From Burkholderiales bacterium (GTDB lineage: Bacteria > Pseudomonadota > Gammaproteobacteria > Burkholderiales > Burkholderiaceae_E), in the NCBI GenBank assembly GCA_029977705.1, contig JAPOKJ010000037.1, forward strand, positions 1-37,421: a stretch of DNA of 37,421 nucleotides. Direction: 5' to 3'. Positions 8,928 to 17,222 of the stretch are shown one piece after another (within the stretch, counting starts at the first letter, position 1; each line of letters starts with the position of its first letter). The notes beneath the pieces are model-generated. The model saw only the letters and a list, made by a program, of their open reading frames with translations, did not search any database and had not been told where the DNA came from. Made by a program: the position numbers and the translations under genes.

Positions 8928-10139
8928 ATGAACCATGCACGGCAGGTTGAAGTCCTGAAGGAAATCTTCCGTCACATCGACGCCAACACGACGCCGATGG
9001 CCGATGCGCCTTACTGGAACCCGGTCGGGCGCTATGCCAGCGAAGAGCACCTGCAGCGCGAGCTGGCCACGCTGTTTGGCGGCGCCATGCCCTTGCTGGC
9101 CGGCTTTTCACCGGACCTGCCGGCGCCGGGCAGCTGGCTGACCCATGACCTGCCGGGTGCGCCGATCGTGCTGGTGCGTGACCACGACCGCAAGGTGCGC
9201 GCCTTCCTGAACATCTGCCGCCATCGAGGGTCGCGCCTGCTCGGCTTCGAGATGGACGATCAGGGCCAGTTGCTGCATGCGCGCGGAACCACGCCCAAGG
9301 TGATGACCTGCCCGTACCATGCCTGGGTCTATGACCACAAGGGCAGCTTGCTGCGCCATGCCAATGACATGGGGGGGTTCCGGCAGATCGAGGCCGACAT
9401 GGCCTGCGGCAAGTTCAATCTGGTCGAACTGCCCTGTGTCGAGACCGATGGCATGTTGCTGGTGCGGCCCAAGGGCGATGCGCCGATCGATGTGCCGCGT
9501 GACACCTATGGCATGCATACCCGCATGGGTGAGTTCGGGTTCAAGGACTATCACTTCCATCGCGAGGTGTTCCGCGAATTCAATGCCAACTGGAAGCTGC
9601 TGATGGACACCTTCATGGAGGGGTATCACATCGCCTCCTTGCACCACAGCACCCTGGCCCCGCGTTTTCGCTGCTATCCGGTGATCGTCGAGTCCTTCGG
9701 CCCTCATACCCTTTTTCCCCTGACCCGCAAGAGTGTCGATGCCCAGCGCCATCTGCCGGAGAGCCAATGGTCGGTGCTGCAGCATGCCTCGACGGTCTTC
9801 GTGGTCGCGCCCAACGCGGTGCTGAACATTCCGATGGATGGCCATGTGGAGCTGTGGGATTTCACGCCGCTCTCGGCAGGCCGCACCAGGGTCCGGCTGC
9901 GCTTTTATGTGCCGCAACCGATCACCACGGAAGACCAGCAGGTGTTGTGGGACAAGAGCTGGAAGGTCACCACGGATGTGATCTTTGGTGAGGATTTCGT
10001 GCAGCAGCAGAACATCCAGGCCAATCTGGCGAGTGGCCGCATACCGGGCATCGTGTTCGGTGCCAACGAGCCCGCCCTGATCCATTTCCACCGTGCACTG
10101 GGGCGCCTGACCGGCGTTTCCGATGCGCCCTTGCCCTGA
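8928..10139 (+). CDS. Rieske non-haem iron oxygenase, alpha subunit
   Basis: This encodes 403 residues of the ring-hydroxylating oxygenase alpha-subunit family. The Rieske [2Fe-2S] domain is intact: Cys97-x-His99 in CRHRGSRL and Cys128-x2-His131 in CPYHAWVYDHKG. The catalytic domain has the mononuclear iron ligands His234 and His239 in MEGYHIASLHHST, and a likely acidic ligand in FGEDFVQQQN near the C-terminus. The frame stays open upstream, but the ATG at 8928 begins the family match. No ferredoxin, reductase or beta subunit is adjacent, so electrons must come from elsewhere. It is followed after 16 bases by a TauD-like dioxygenase and then a Bug protein, an arrangement that suggests one uptake and oxidation pathway. 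Reaction type (dihydroxylation, demethylation or N-oxygenation) cannot be told. Confidence 0.9.
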   Translation: MNHARQVEVLKEIFRHIDANTTPMADAPYWNPVGRYASEEHLQRELATLFGGAMPLLAGFSPDLPAPGSWLTHDLPGAPIVLVRDHDRKVRAFLNICRHRGSRLLGFEMDDQGQLLHARGTTPKVMTCPYHAWVYDHKGSLLRHANDMGGFRQIEADMACGKFNLVELPCVETDGMLLVRPKGDAPIDVPRDTYGMHTRMGEFGFKDYHFHREVFREFNANWKLLMDTFMEGYHIASLHHSTLAPRFRCYPVIVESFGPHTLFPLTRKSVDAQRHLPESQWSVLQHASTVFVVAPNAVLNIPMDGHVELWDFTPLSAGRTRVRLRFYVPQPITTEDQQVLWDKSWKVTTDVIFGEDFVQQQNIQANLASGRIPGIVFGANEPALIHFHRALGRLTGVSDAPLP

Positions 10140-10155
10140 ACGACAGGAGTTTGCG

Positions 10156-11223
10156 ATGAATGCTGTTCCCAAGGCCTTGGCCCCCTTGCCGGTGTTCGAC
10201 AATGAGCAGGTCTGGTGGGGGCCGCAGATGGCGGCACGCAGTGACTGGCTGCATGTCTTCACGGATGCCGAGCTGGCGCAGATCGATGCCGTCGTGCAAA
10301 AGGCCGATGCCAGCGGCCGGGACCTGCTTGCCTTCGGCCCGCAGGATTTCCCCCTGCCCCTGTTGTCGCGGCGGCTCGATGACGTGCGCGGCCAGTTGTT
10401 GCACGGAAGGGGCTTTCACCTGTTTCGCGGTCTTCCGGTCGAGCGCTACAGCGCACGCCAGGCGGCCCTGGCCTACTGGGCCATCGGCCTGCACCTGGGC
10501 GAGCCGGTGTCGCAGAACGGCAAGGGCCATGTGCTCGGTCATGTGGCCAATCTGGGGTTGAACTATGCCGATCCCGAGGTCAGGGGTTATCAGACCAGCG
10601 CGCGCTTGCCCTACCACACCGATTCGTCCGATGTGGTCGGCCTGCTGTGCCTGAAGACCTCGAAGTCCGGGGGCCTGTCCTCGATCGTCAGTTCGACCAC
10701 GATCTGGAACGAACTGGTACGGACCCGGCCGGACCATGCCCGCACCTTGCTCGGCAACTTCCATCGCACGCGCTGGGGCGAGATTCCCGAACAGAAGCAG
10801 AAGTGGTCGGCCGGTCCGATCTATGCGCCCTGCGAGGGCCGCATGATCGCCTCGTATGTGCGCAGTGCCATCAGCAAGGCCCAGTTGATGCCCGAGGTGC
10901 CGCGACTGACGCCGGCCCAGATCGAGGCCCTCGATCATGTCGACGCCCTGGCCGCCGACCCGCGCCTGCATCTGGACATGGTGCTGGCGCCGGGCGACAT
11001 CCAGCTGGTGTCGAATCATTCCATCTTCCATTCGCGAACCGCCTACGAGGACTGGCCCGAGCCCGAGCGTCGGCGTCATTTGTTGCGGCTGTGGCTGGCC
11101 TGTGATGACGGACCGGCCCTGCCCGAGAGCCTGCTCGGGCGCCTGGGGCAGACGGCGAAGGGGCGGCCCAATGGCATCTGCGTGCCGGGGGTTCCGTTCG
11201 TGGCGCCGCTGGAGGTGTGCTGA
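10156..11223 (+). CDS. TauD/TfdA family Fe(II)/2-oxoglutarate-dependent dioxygenase
   Basis: This encodes 355 residues. The iron-binding facial triad is visible: His154-x-Asp156 in LPYHTDSSDV and His292 in NHSIFHSRTAYED, with the 2-oxoglutarate-binding Arg in the ERRRHLLRLW segment (307-311). The family couples decarboxylation of 2-oxoglutarate to hydroxylation of an unactivated C-H bond; known members release sulfite from taurine or cleave aryloxyacetates. The protein is about 60 residues longer than TauD, with an N-terminal extension. It has no signal peptide, so it acts in the cytoplasm. The ATG at 10156 follows an AGGAG-type site in the 16-base gap after the Rieske gene; an alternative ATG at 10123 overlaps that gene. 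Its stop is directly followed by the Bug gene start. Confidence 0.88.
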   Translation: MNAVPKALAPLPVFDNEQVWWGPQMAARSDWLHVFTDAELAQIDAVVQKADASGRDLLAFGPQDFPLPLLSRRLDDVRGQLLHGRGFHLFRGLPVERYSARQAALAYWAIGLHLGEPVSQNGKGHVLGHVANLGLNYADPEVRGYQTSARLPYHTDSSDVVGLLCLKTSKSGGLSSIVSSTTIWNELVRTRPDHARTLLGNFHRTRWGEIPEQKQKWSAGPIYAPCEGRMIASYVRSAISKAQLMPEVPRLTPAQIEALDHVDALAADPRLHLDMVLAPGDIQLVSNHSIFHSRTAYEDWPEPERRRHLLRLWLACDDGPALPESLLGRLGQTAKGRPNGICVPGVPFVAPLEVC

Positions 11224-12204
11224 ATGACGACGCCTGCCCGTCACAGGCGGCGCGCCATGCTGGGTGCGGCACTGCTGGCGGCCGGCCTGCCGCGTGCCGC
11301 CCGGGCGCAGGGCGGTGACTGGCCGGCGCGGCCGGTGCAGGTGGTGGTGTCCTACGCCACCGGTGGCCTGGTCGATGTGGTGGTCCGGCTGTTGGCCGAA
11401 CCGGTGGGCCAGGCCTTGGGTCAGCCCGTGGTGGTGCTCAATCGCCCGGGGGGCAATACCAATATCGGCCCAGCCAGCGTGCTGCAGGCACCCGCCGATG
11501 GCTACACCCTGCTGGCCAGCTCCACCGCCACCGTGTTCAACCCGGTCCTGGATCGCAAGCTGGGCTGGGGCCGGGACAGCTTCCAGCCGGTGGCGCGTCT
11601 GGCCCAGGCCACCAACCTGATCGTGGTGCCGGCTTCGTCCGGCATCCGCACGCTCGCCGAATTCGTCGCCCGGGCCCGTGCGCGCCCGGGCATGACCACG
11701 CCATTCACCGGTTACGGGTCCTCGCAGGCCGTCTCGCGTGAAAACTTCACCCGGCTGGCCGGTATCCGGTTGCTCGATGTGCCCTACAAGGGCGGGGTGG
11801 GCTTCATTCCCGATCTGCTCAGCGGCCAGTTGGCCGTCTCCTTCTCGCCGCTCAATGTGGTCTTGCGGCTGGTGCAGGATGGGCAACTGGTGGCGCTGGC
11901 CAACACCGGAGAGCGCCGCTCGACGCTGTTGCCCGAGGTGCCAACCCTTGCCGAGGCCGGCTTTGGCGAGGCCACGTCGGTAAGCTGGATCGGCATCCAC
12001 GCGCCGGCCGGTGTACCCGCTGGCGTGCCTGCCCGGCTGGTTCCCGCCCTGCACAAGGCGCTGCAGGATGCGCGCCTGCAGTCCCGCCTGATTGCCCTGG
12101 GCACCGAACCGGCCTTTCTGGAAGGTGCCGCCTTCCTGCGCTTTCTGGACCAGGAGACAGCCCGCGCCGAGCGCTATGTCGCGTCCTTGCCGGCGACGCG
12201 CTGA
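11224..12204 (+). CDS. Bug family (TctC-type) periplasmic substrate-binding protein
   Basis: This encodes 326 residues of the tripartite tricarboxylate transporter receptor family. It starts with a twin-arginine-like signal (HRRRAMLGAALLAAG, likely cleavage after ARA near residue 28) and the mature part begins DWPARPVQVVVSYATGG. Further family marks are QAPADGYTLL, a GYGSSQAVS turn, VPYKGGVGFIPDLLSGQLAVSF and the basic C-terminus. The usual PPGG segment is ATGG here. Bug proteins bind carboxylates such as aspartate, glutamate or aromatic acids for uptake or sensing; no TctA/TctB genes are near. Its ATG immediately follows the TauD-like stop codon, indicating translational coupling. The ligand is unknown. 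Confidence 0.9.
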   Translation: MTTPARHRRRAMLGAALLAAGLPRAARAQGGDWPARPVQVVVSYATGGLVDVVVRLLAEPVGQALGQPVVVLNRPGGNTNIGPASVLQAPADGYTLLASSTATVFNPVLDRKLGWGRDSFQPVARLAQATNLIVVPASSGIRTLAEFVARARARPGMTTPFTGYGSSQAVSRENFTRLAGIRLLDVPYKGGVGFIPDLLSGQLAVSFSPLNVVLRLVQDGQLVALANTGERRSTLLPEVPTLAEAGFGEATSVSWIGIHAPAGVPAGVPARLVPALHKALQDARLQSRLIALGTEPAFLEGAAFLRFLDQETARAERYVASLPATR

Positions 12205-12224
12205 CAAGGGCCCCGGGGTTTCTG

Positions 12225-12254
12225 TTGGCCGCAGTGCTGCGCTCGGGCTATGCT
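12225..12254 (+). promoter_or_regulatory. candidate sigma-70 promoter for sodC
   Basis: TTGGCC (12225-12230) and TATGCT (12249-12254) are separated by 18 bases. The -10-like box lies 48 bases before the ATG at 12303, in the 98-base gap after the Bug gene, suggesting a separate transcript. Confidence 0.4.
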
Positions 12255-12302
12255 TGCTTTCCTGCCCTTTGACCCCCGTTTGCAAAACTCGAGGAGACCT
12301 GA

Positions 12303-12836
12303 ATGAACCTGATCAAACCAGCGCTGGCCCTGCCCCTGGCCCTCACCCTGCTCTCCGGTTGTTCCGCCATCCAGTCACTCATGCCAGGCGGCGCGACGGC
12401 CTCGGCCCGGCTGGAAGCCACCAAGGGCAATGTTGCCGGCGGTACCGTGACGTTCAAGGCCGGTGCCGATGGCCTGATGGTGCATGCACGCATCACCGGC
12501 CTCAAGCCCGGCCAGGAGCATGGCTTTCATATCCACGAAAAAGGCGACTGCTCCAGCGGAGATGGCATGAGCACGGGCGGTCATTTCAATCCGGGGGGCC
12601 ACAAGCACGGCGCGCCGGGTGAGGAGCGTCATGCCGGCGACCTGCCGTCACTCAAGGCCGATGCCAATGGCGTGGCCGACGTGCGCTTTTCCGTCAAGGG
12701 TGTGAGCATCGGTACCGTCGGCACCGACGTGGTCGGGCGTGGCCTGATCGTGCATGCCATGCCCGATGATTACAAGACCCAGCCGACCGGCAACTCGGGT
12801 GCGCGCATTGCCTGTGGCGTCATCACCCGGTCATGA
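12303..12836 (+). CDS. sodC: Cu/Zn superoxide dismutase, lipoprotein
   Basis: This encodes 177 residues that convert superoxide to hydrogen peroxide and oxygen in the cell envelope. The N-terminus is a lipoprotein signal with lipobox LSGC (Cys20). Copper ligands His76, His78, His94 and His151, zinc ligands His94, His102, His110 and Asp113, the disulfide pair Cys83/Cys171 and the active-site Arg168 in NSGARIACG are all present. It has the bacterial-type insert region (GDGMSTGGHFNPGGHKHG). It overlaps the next gene by 4 bases (ATGA). Its place among oxygenase genes may reflect protection against oxidative by-products, which is an inference only. Confidence 0.95.
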   Translation: MNLIKPALALPLALTLLSGCSAIQSLMPGGATASARLEATKGNVAGGTVTFKAGADGLMVHARITGLKPGQEHGFHIHEKGDCSSGDGMSTGGHFNPGGHKHGAPGEERHAGDLPSLKADANGVADVRFSVKGVSIGTVGTDVVGRGLIVHAMPDDYKTQPTGNSGARIACGVITRS

Positions 12837-13441
12837 GCCTGATCACCTCGGTCGGGGAGCTGCGGCAGCGCTATGCTGCGCCCGGTGAGCGCGCCCTGCG
12901 CAAGCAACTGGCAGCGCTGGATCGGCATTGCCGGGACTTCATCGCCCTGTCGCCCTTCGTCGTGCTCTCCAGCGCGGGCGCAGATGGCCGCCTCGACGCC
13001 TCGCCCCGGGGCGGCGCGCCCGGTTTCGTGAAGACGCCCTCCGAGACGCTCCTGCTGCTGCCCGATGCGCCGGGCAACAACCGGCTCGACAGCCTGGAGA
13101 ACATCGTGCAGGTCGGGCGGGTCGGCCTGCTGTTCCTGATTCCGGGTGTCGACGAGACCCTGCGTGTCAATGGGCGCGCGGTCCTGTCCACCGATGCGCA
13201 GGACATCGCGGCTTGCAGCGATGACAGGCGGGCCCCGAAACTGGTGATCCGTCTCAGTGTCGAGGAGGCCTATCTGCATTGCGCCAAGGCCCTGATGCGC
13301 TCGAAGCTGTGGTCTGACCAGGTGCGCGTGCCGCGGTCGGTGCTGCCCAGCATGGGGCAGATGATCAGCGACCAGACCGGTGCCACGGGCGCACCAGAGT
13401 CGCAGGAGGCCATGGTGCAGCGCTATCAGGCCGACCTGTGA
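12833..13441 (+). CDS. pyridoxamine 5'-phosphate oxidase (PPOX) family flavoprotein
   Basis: This encodes 202 residues of the FMN-binding split-barrel (PPOX-like) family, probably the uncharacterised subgroup with a C-terminal extension related to Deinococcus DR2398. The conserved pattern is PFVVLSSAGADGRLDASPRG (41-60), then GFVKTPSETLLLLPD, GNNRLDSLENIV and the strand VGLLFLIPGVDETLRVNGRA. A Cys-containing helix EAYLHCAKALMRSKLW near 150-165 is typical of the subgroup. It probably binds FMN in the cytoplasm and may reduce or shuttle electrons; the substrate is unknown. The start ATG overlaps the sodC stop by four bases, so translation is coupled. Confidence 0.83.
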   Translation: MSLITSVGELRQRYAAPGERALRKQLAALDRHCRDFIALSPFVVLSSAGADGRLDASPRGGAPGFVKTPSETLLLLPDAPGNNRLDSLENIVQVGRVGLLFLIPGVDETLRVNGRAVLSTDAQDIAACSDDRRAPKLVIRLSVEEAYLHCAKALMRSKLWSDQVRVPRSVLPSMGQMISDQTGATGAPESQEAMVQRYQADL

Positions 13442-13474
13442 GTTCTCTTTCTTTCGTCATGTTGCGGAGCCCGC

Positions 13475-14560
13475 ATGAGGCCTGACCCGATTCAACTGCA
13501 GGCCGCCATCGACTGGTCCCTGAGCCACGAAACCTCCTGGGATCGCGACAACAGCGACAACTGGGGCATCCACAATGTCGACCCGCCGCCCTGGAACCGC
13601 CTGCTCGGGCCGGTGCACCCGCGCGGCCCGGTCTCCGGTGTGATCCGCTGGCGTGGCCAGACCCTGGCCGAGTGGGGCGAACCGGATCGTGCCGATCTTA
13701 CTTTCTCGGTGGCCAAGACCTACCTGGCCCTGCTGGCCGGCGTGGCGCAGATGCGTGGCCTGTTGCCCAGCGTCGATGAACCGGTGCTTCGTACCGTGAC
13801 CGGTGCAGGGTTTGAGGCCGGGGCCAATCGGGACATCACCTGGCGCCACCTGCTGCAGCAGACCAGCGAATGGGAAGGCAGCTGCTGGGGCGTGCCCGAC
13901 CAGGTCGACCGTTACCGCCATCTGCCCTACCAGCCGCCCCGTGAAGCCAGCGGGCGCAAGGGGGATGCGCGTCCCCTTCAGGCCCCCGGCAGTTTCTGGG
14001 AATACAACGATGTGCGCATCAACCAGCTGTCGCTGGCCCTGTTGCATCGCTTCCGCCGTCCGCTGCCCGAGGTCTTCGAGGAGGCGGTGCTGCGCCCCTT
14101 GGGGGCCAGCGGCGACTGGCGTTGGCAGGGCTATGAGAACAGCTGGGTGGACATCGACGGCCGGCGCATGCAGTCGGTGCCGGGCGGCACCCACTGGGGC
14201 GGCGGCGTCTCGATCAGTGCGCGCGACCAGGCCCTGATCGGCCAGCTCATGCTCGACGAGGGGCGGGTCGGGGAGCGGGTGGTGGTGCCGGCGGACTGGA
14301 TCCGCGCCATGCGTGAGCCCTGTGCGATCGCGCCCTGGTACGGCTTCCTGATCTGGCTCAATGGGGTGAACAGCGTGTTCCCGGGCGCATCGCCGGCCAG
14401 CTATTTCTGCATCGGGGCCGGTGCCAGTGTGGTCTGGGTCGATCCCCTGCGCCAGCTGGTGGCCGTGGTGCGATGGATCGACGGCGCCAGCATCGACGGC
14501 TTTTGCCGGCACCTGAGCGCGGCGATTCCGGCCGCATCCCCTGGTGCCCCCGCCCCCTGA
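13475..14560 (+). CDS. serine hydrolase of the beta-lactamase/penicillin-binding-like family
   Basis: This encodes 361 residues of the class C beta-lactamase-like serine hydrolase superfamily (esterase, D-aminopeptidase and related). The nucleophile motif is SVAKTYLALL with Ser78 and Lys81 (SxxK). A Tyr at 177 in FWEYNDVRINQL occupies the place of the second motif. The later GAGASVVWVDP stretch may supply the third strand motif; a canonical KTG is not seen. No signal peptide is visible, so a cytoplasmic esterase or amidase is more likely than a cell-wall enzyme. It begins 33 bases after the PPOX gene and probably ends the sodC operon. Its stop abuts the stop of the convergent MDR gene with no intervening base. 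Confidence 0.82.
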   Translation: MRPDPIQLQAAIDWSLSHETSWDRDNSDNWGIHNVDPPPWNRLLGPVHPRGPVSGVIRWRGQTLAEWGEPDRADLTFSVAKTYLALLAGVAQMRGLLPSVDEPVLRTVTGAGFEAGANRDITWRHLLQQTSEWEGSCWGVPDQVDRYRHLPYQPPREASGRKGDARPLQAPGSFWEYNDVRINQLSLALLHRFRRPLPEVFEEAVLRPLGASGDWRWQGYENSWVDIDGRRMQSVPGGTHWGGGVSISARDQALIGQLMLDEGRVGERVVVPADWIRAMREPCAIAPWYGFLIWLNGVNSVFPGASPASYFCIGAGASVVWVDPLRQLVAVVRWIDGASIDGFCRHLSAAIPAASPGAPAP

Positions 14561-15550
14561 TCAGTCCAGGGTGAGGACGATCTTGCCCAGGTGGGCGTTG
14601 CTGCGCATGTGGGCGTAGGCCTGCGCGAGTTCATCGAAGCGGAACTGGCGGTCGATCGGCAGGTTGAGCTGGCCCTGCGCGAGTGCCTGACCCAGGTCCT
14701 GCATCATCAGGCGGTTGATCTGGCGTACTTCCTCGACCGAACGGGTACGGAAGGTGACGCCAATGTACTGGATGCGGCGCAGCGCATGCAGGTCGAAATC
14801 GAAATCGCCATGCATGCCACCGAGCCGGCCGACGTTCACGATGCGGCCGAGGATCGCGGTGGCAGCCAGGTTCTGGTTGGCCGTGGGGCCCGAGACCTGG
14901 TCGACGATCAGGTCCACGCCTCGTCCCGAGGTGGCCTCGAGCACCTGTTGCACCCAGCCCGGATCGCGACTGTCCAGGGCCAGGTCGGCGCCGAATTCAT
15001 GCAGCCGGGCCCGTCGTCCGGCATCCGTCGAGGTGCCGATCACCAGCGAGGCCCCCATCAGGCGGGCGATGCGCATCGCCATCAGCCCGACCCCGGAGGA
15101 GGCGCCCTGGATCAGGACCGTCTGGCCCGGGCGCAATGCGCCATGGGTGACCACCGCATCGTGCATGGTCTGCAGGGCCACCGGCAGGCAGGCGCCTTGC
15201 GCGAAGCTGGTCTGGGCTGAGGGCAGGGCAGCGACGCGGCCCAGGTCGGCCAAGGCGTATTCGGCAAAGGCGCCGCGCCCCGAGCACATGACCCGGTCGC
15301 CTGGCTTGACATGGCTGACTGCAGCGCCGATGGCAGCCACCTGGCCCGCGAACTCCATGCCCAGCACCGTGCCGGGGCCGCCGGCCGAGCCGTGCTTGTG
15401 GCCGGCCAGCATGCCCAGATCGGCACGATTCAGGGCCGCGGCATGGACCCGGACCAGCACCTCCTCGGGGCCCGGTTGCGGTACCGGCAGGTTCCGGAAC
15501 TCCAGTCCGCCATCGCCCAGGACGGCCGCCTTCATCAGGGTCGCGCTCAT
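14561..15550 (-). CDS. zinc-independent MDR family quinone/enoyl reductase
   Basis: This encodes 329 residues of the medium-chain dehydrogenase/reductase superfamily, quinone oxidoreductase branch. The GroES-like N-terminal domain reads VRVHAAALNRADLGMLAG and PGTVLGMEFAGQVAAIG, and lacks the zinc-binding GHE motif. The nucleotide-binding domain has GASSGVGLMAMRIARLMGA and the NADPH-type stretch VIGTSTDAGRRARL. It probably reduces quinones or conjugated carbonyls with NADPH. The frame is open for another 68 codons upstream, but the ATG at 15550 begins the family match and overlaps the SRPBCC stop by 4 bases. It is the last gene of the Rieske/SRPBCC/MDR operon. Whether it feeds electrons to the Rieske protein is not known; family members do not usually do this. 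Confidence 0.88.
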   Translation of the reverse strand: MSATLMKAAVLGDGGLEFRNLPVPQPGPEEVLVRVHAAALNRADLGMLAGHKHGSAGGPGTVLGMEFAGQVAAIGAAVSHVKPGDRVMCSGRGAFAEYALADLGRVAALPSAQTSFAQGACLPVALQTMHDAVVTHGALRPGQTVLIQGASSGVGLMAMRIARLMGASLVIGTSTDAGRRARLHEFGADLALDSRDPGWVQQVLEATSGRGVDLIVDQVSGPTANQNLAATAILGRIVNVGRLGGMHGDFDFDLHALRRIQYIGVTFRTRSVEEVRQINRLMMQDLGQALAQGQLNLPIDRQFRFDELAQAYAHMRSNAHLGKIVLTLD

Positions 15551-15993
15551 TGCATCGCCTCCACGTTGCGTTTGATGTTGCGCAGGCTCAGGGCCGCCTC
15601 CTCGTCGATGCGGACGATCATCTCGTCGGTGGGCGGCTTGGGGCGCTGCGGGTTGATCAGGCGGCGACGGTAGCGGTGGCCGCCGGGCGCGACCTCGATC
15701 TCGTAGCGCACGATGATCACCCCGGTAAAGGGGGTGTGGGTCTGTGCTTCCCACAACCAGGGCTGATCGCGGGCAGTGACTTTCCAGTCGAGGGTGGTTT
15801 CACCGGTGCGCGTGGCCCAGCGCTCGCGAAAGGTCTCACCGGCCTGCAAGGGCCGGTCGGGGCTGTCGATCTCGTGAGACGAGGCGATCCATTGCGGCCA
15901 TGAGCGGGGGTTGGAGACGTAGTCCAGGATCGCCGCAGCCGGTGCGTTGATGATGATGTCGTGAAAGCGCTCGAAGCGCAGGGGATCGCTCAT
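15547..15993 (-). CDS. SRPBCC family protein (START-like/polyketide cyclase fold)
   Basis: This encodes 148 residues of the SRPBCC helix-grip fold, with an N-terminal strand and helix FERFHDIIINAPAAAILDYV followed by PRSWPQWIASSH, a pattern typical of polyketide cyclase/dehydrase-like proteins. The central strands and the C-terminal long helix (EEAALSLRNIKRNVEAMQ) are present. The fold makes a deep hydrophobic pocket that binds lipids or aromatic compounds. It overlaps the Rieske stop upstream and the MDR start downstream by 4 bases each, so all three are translationally coupled. A role in binding or transforming the Rieske substrate or product is inferred from this. Catalytic residues cannot be assigned. 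Confidence 0.82.
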   Translation of the reverse strand: MSDPLRFERFHDIIINAPAAAILDYVSNPRSWPQWIASSHEIDSPDRPLQAGETFRERWATRTGETTLDWKVTARDQPWLWEAQTHTPFTGVIIVRYEIEVAPGGHRYRRRLINPQRPKPPTDEMIVRIDEEAALSLRNIKRNVEAMQ

Positions 15994-17072
15994 TGGGGGC
16001 CTTGGATGCTCGGGGTCTGCTGGGACATTGAAGCGCGTTCCTTGTCGATACGCGCCTGCAACAGACGACGAAAGTGTGCCAGCGCCGCATCCGCGATGAT
16101 CCCGTTCATCCTGAAATCCGGATCATCATCGAGCACTTGCTGCTGATCCTCGATGATGGTCTTGTCCTCCAGGAACCCGCGCACCATGCTGTCGTGCAGG
16201 GACAGCGCGACGGTGGGGTCGTGCAGGTCATAGTTGTGCAGGTAGTTCCAGAAAAAGTGTGTGCTGCGCCGCGTCTCTGGCGTGAAGAACTGGCAGTTGC
16301 GATATTCGCGGGCGCCTCCGGAGGCGGCCAGTTGCGCGCCCTGTCCCGCAGGCGCGAACAGGGTCTCGAGAAAGAAGATGCCGGGAACGAACATGCGACC
16401 GATGTTGCGCCGGTCCAGGGGCGCGTCGTCGCGGACCACCTGGCGGTGGAAAGGCGGCGGGGCGCTATTCAGGCTCCAGCGCTCCACACGGAAGCCGTCA
16501 TCGAGCCGCTCGACGGCGACTGGTTTGGTCTTGAAGGCGTATTCCTCGGAGCCGCCCAGGGTGTGGGTATGCACGAAGGCCAGATGGGCAAAGTCCGACA
16601 GGTTGTCGACGATCAGGCGGTAGTCGGCCTTGTAGTGCATGTAGTCGGCCATGCCGCGCCATGCCGGGTCGCGCAGGTAGGGAATGTCAATGATCTGGCC
16701 CGGATCGGCCAGGGCTGCATCGCCCATCCATACCCAGATGCAATGATCTTTCTCGACGACCGGATAGCTGCGCACGCCCATGCGCGGCGGCACATTGTCC
16801 TGGCCTGGGATCTGGATGCATTTGCCGGTGGCATCGAATTTCAGGCCGTGATACATGCAGCGCACACAGTCGCCCTCCAGCCGGCCCTTGGACAGCTTGG
16901 CGCCGCGATGGCAGCAGCGGTTGTCCAGCACCACGGCCCGGCCGCTGTCGCCCTTGTACAGCAGGAGTGGCTCCTCGAGCACAGTGCGCTCGAGCAGGCG
17001 ACCATCGATCAGCTCGTGGTCCCAGGCCGCCATGTACCAGCAGTTGCGAAGGAAGTGTTCGTATCGGGTCAT
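15990..17072 (-). CDS. VanA-like Rieske oxygenase, alpha subunit
   Basis: This encodes 360 residues, the size of vanillate O-demethylase-type (type IA) Rieske oxygenases. The N-terminus is MTRYEHFLRNCWYMAAWDHE. Rieske cluster ligands are Cys53 and His55 (CCHRGAKLSKG) and Cys72 and His75 (CMYHGLKFD). The mononuclear iron site is Asp160, His163 and His168 in DNLSDFAHLAFVHTHTLG. Such enzymes demethylate methoxyarenes or hydroxylate ring and N-heteroaromatic compounds (for example 2-oxoquinoline 8-monooxygenase). The ATG at 17072 was chosen over one 69 bases upstream because it starts the conserved N-terminus. A separate reductase is needed but none lies in the window. It leads the minus-strand operon and is divergent from the molybdenum hydroxylase genes. 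Confidence 0.9.
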   Translation of the reverse strand: MTRYEHFLRNCWYMAAWDHELIDGRLLERTVLEEPLLLYKGDSGRAVVLDNRCCHRGAKLSKGRLEGDCVRCMYHGLKFDATGKCIQIPGQDNVPPRMGVRSYPVVEKDHCIWVWMGDAALADPGQIIDIPYLRDPAWRGMADYMHYKADYRLIVDNLSDFAHLAFVHTHTLGGSEEYAFKTKPVAVERLDDGFRVERWSLNSAPPPFHRQVVRDDAPLDRRNIGRMFVPGIFFLETLFAPAGQGAQLAASGGAREYRNCQFFTPETRRSTHFFWNYLHNYDLHDPTVALSLHDSMVRGFLEDKTIIEDQQQVLDDDPDFRMNGIIADAALAHFRRLLQARIDKERASMSQQTPSIQGPQ

Positions 17073-17181
17073 GGAGGATTCCGGTCTGTGGTCGAGGCGG
17101 CGCAGGGCTGCGCCATCATGGGAAAGGAGGGCCAGGTCCACCTTTTGGAATGACCCTGGCGGGCGGACGCCAGCGGCGTTT

Positions 17182-17187
17182 TATAGT
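17182..17187 (+). promoter_or_regulatory. candidate -10 element for the molybdenum hydroxylase operon
   Basis: TATAGT, in the context TTTTATAGT, lies 35 bases upstream of the ATG at 17223. A good -35 box is not visible, so an activator may be needed. It is in the 150-base divergent gap shared with the Rieske operon. Confidence 0.45.
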
Positions 17188-17222
17188 GCGCGCTCCACCT
17201 CATGGTGCAGGGAGAAGCAGAC

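Noticed and set aside
9967-12285. A 772-residue minus-strand open frame
   Set aside because: It runs antisense to the Rieske, TauD and Bug genes and has a composition typical of GC-skew artefacts.
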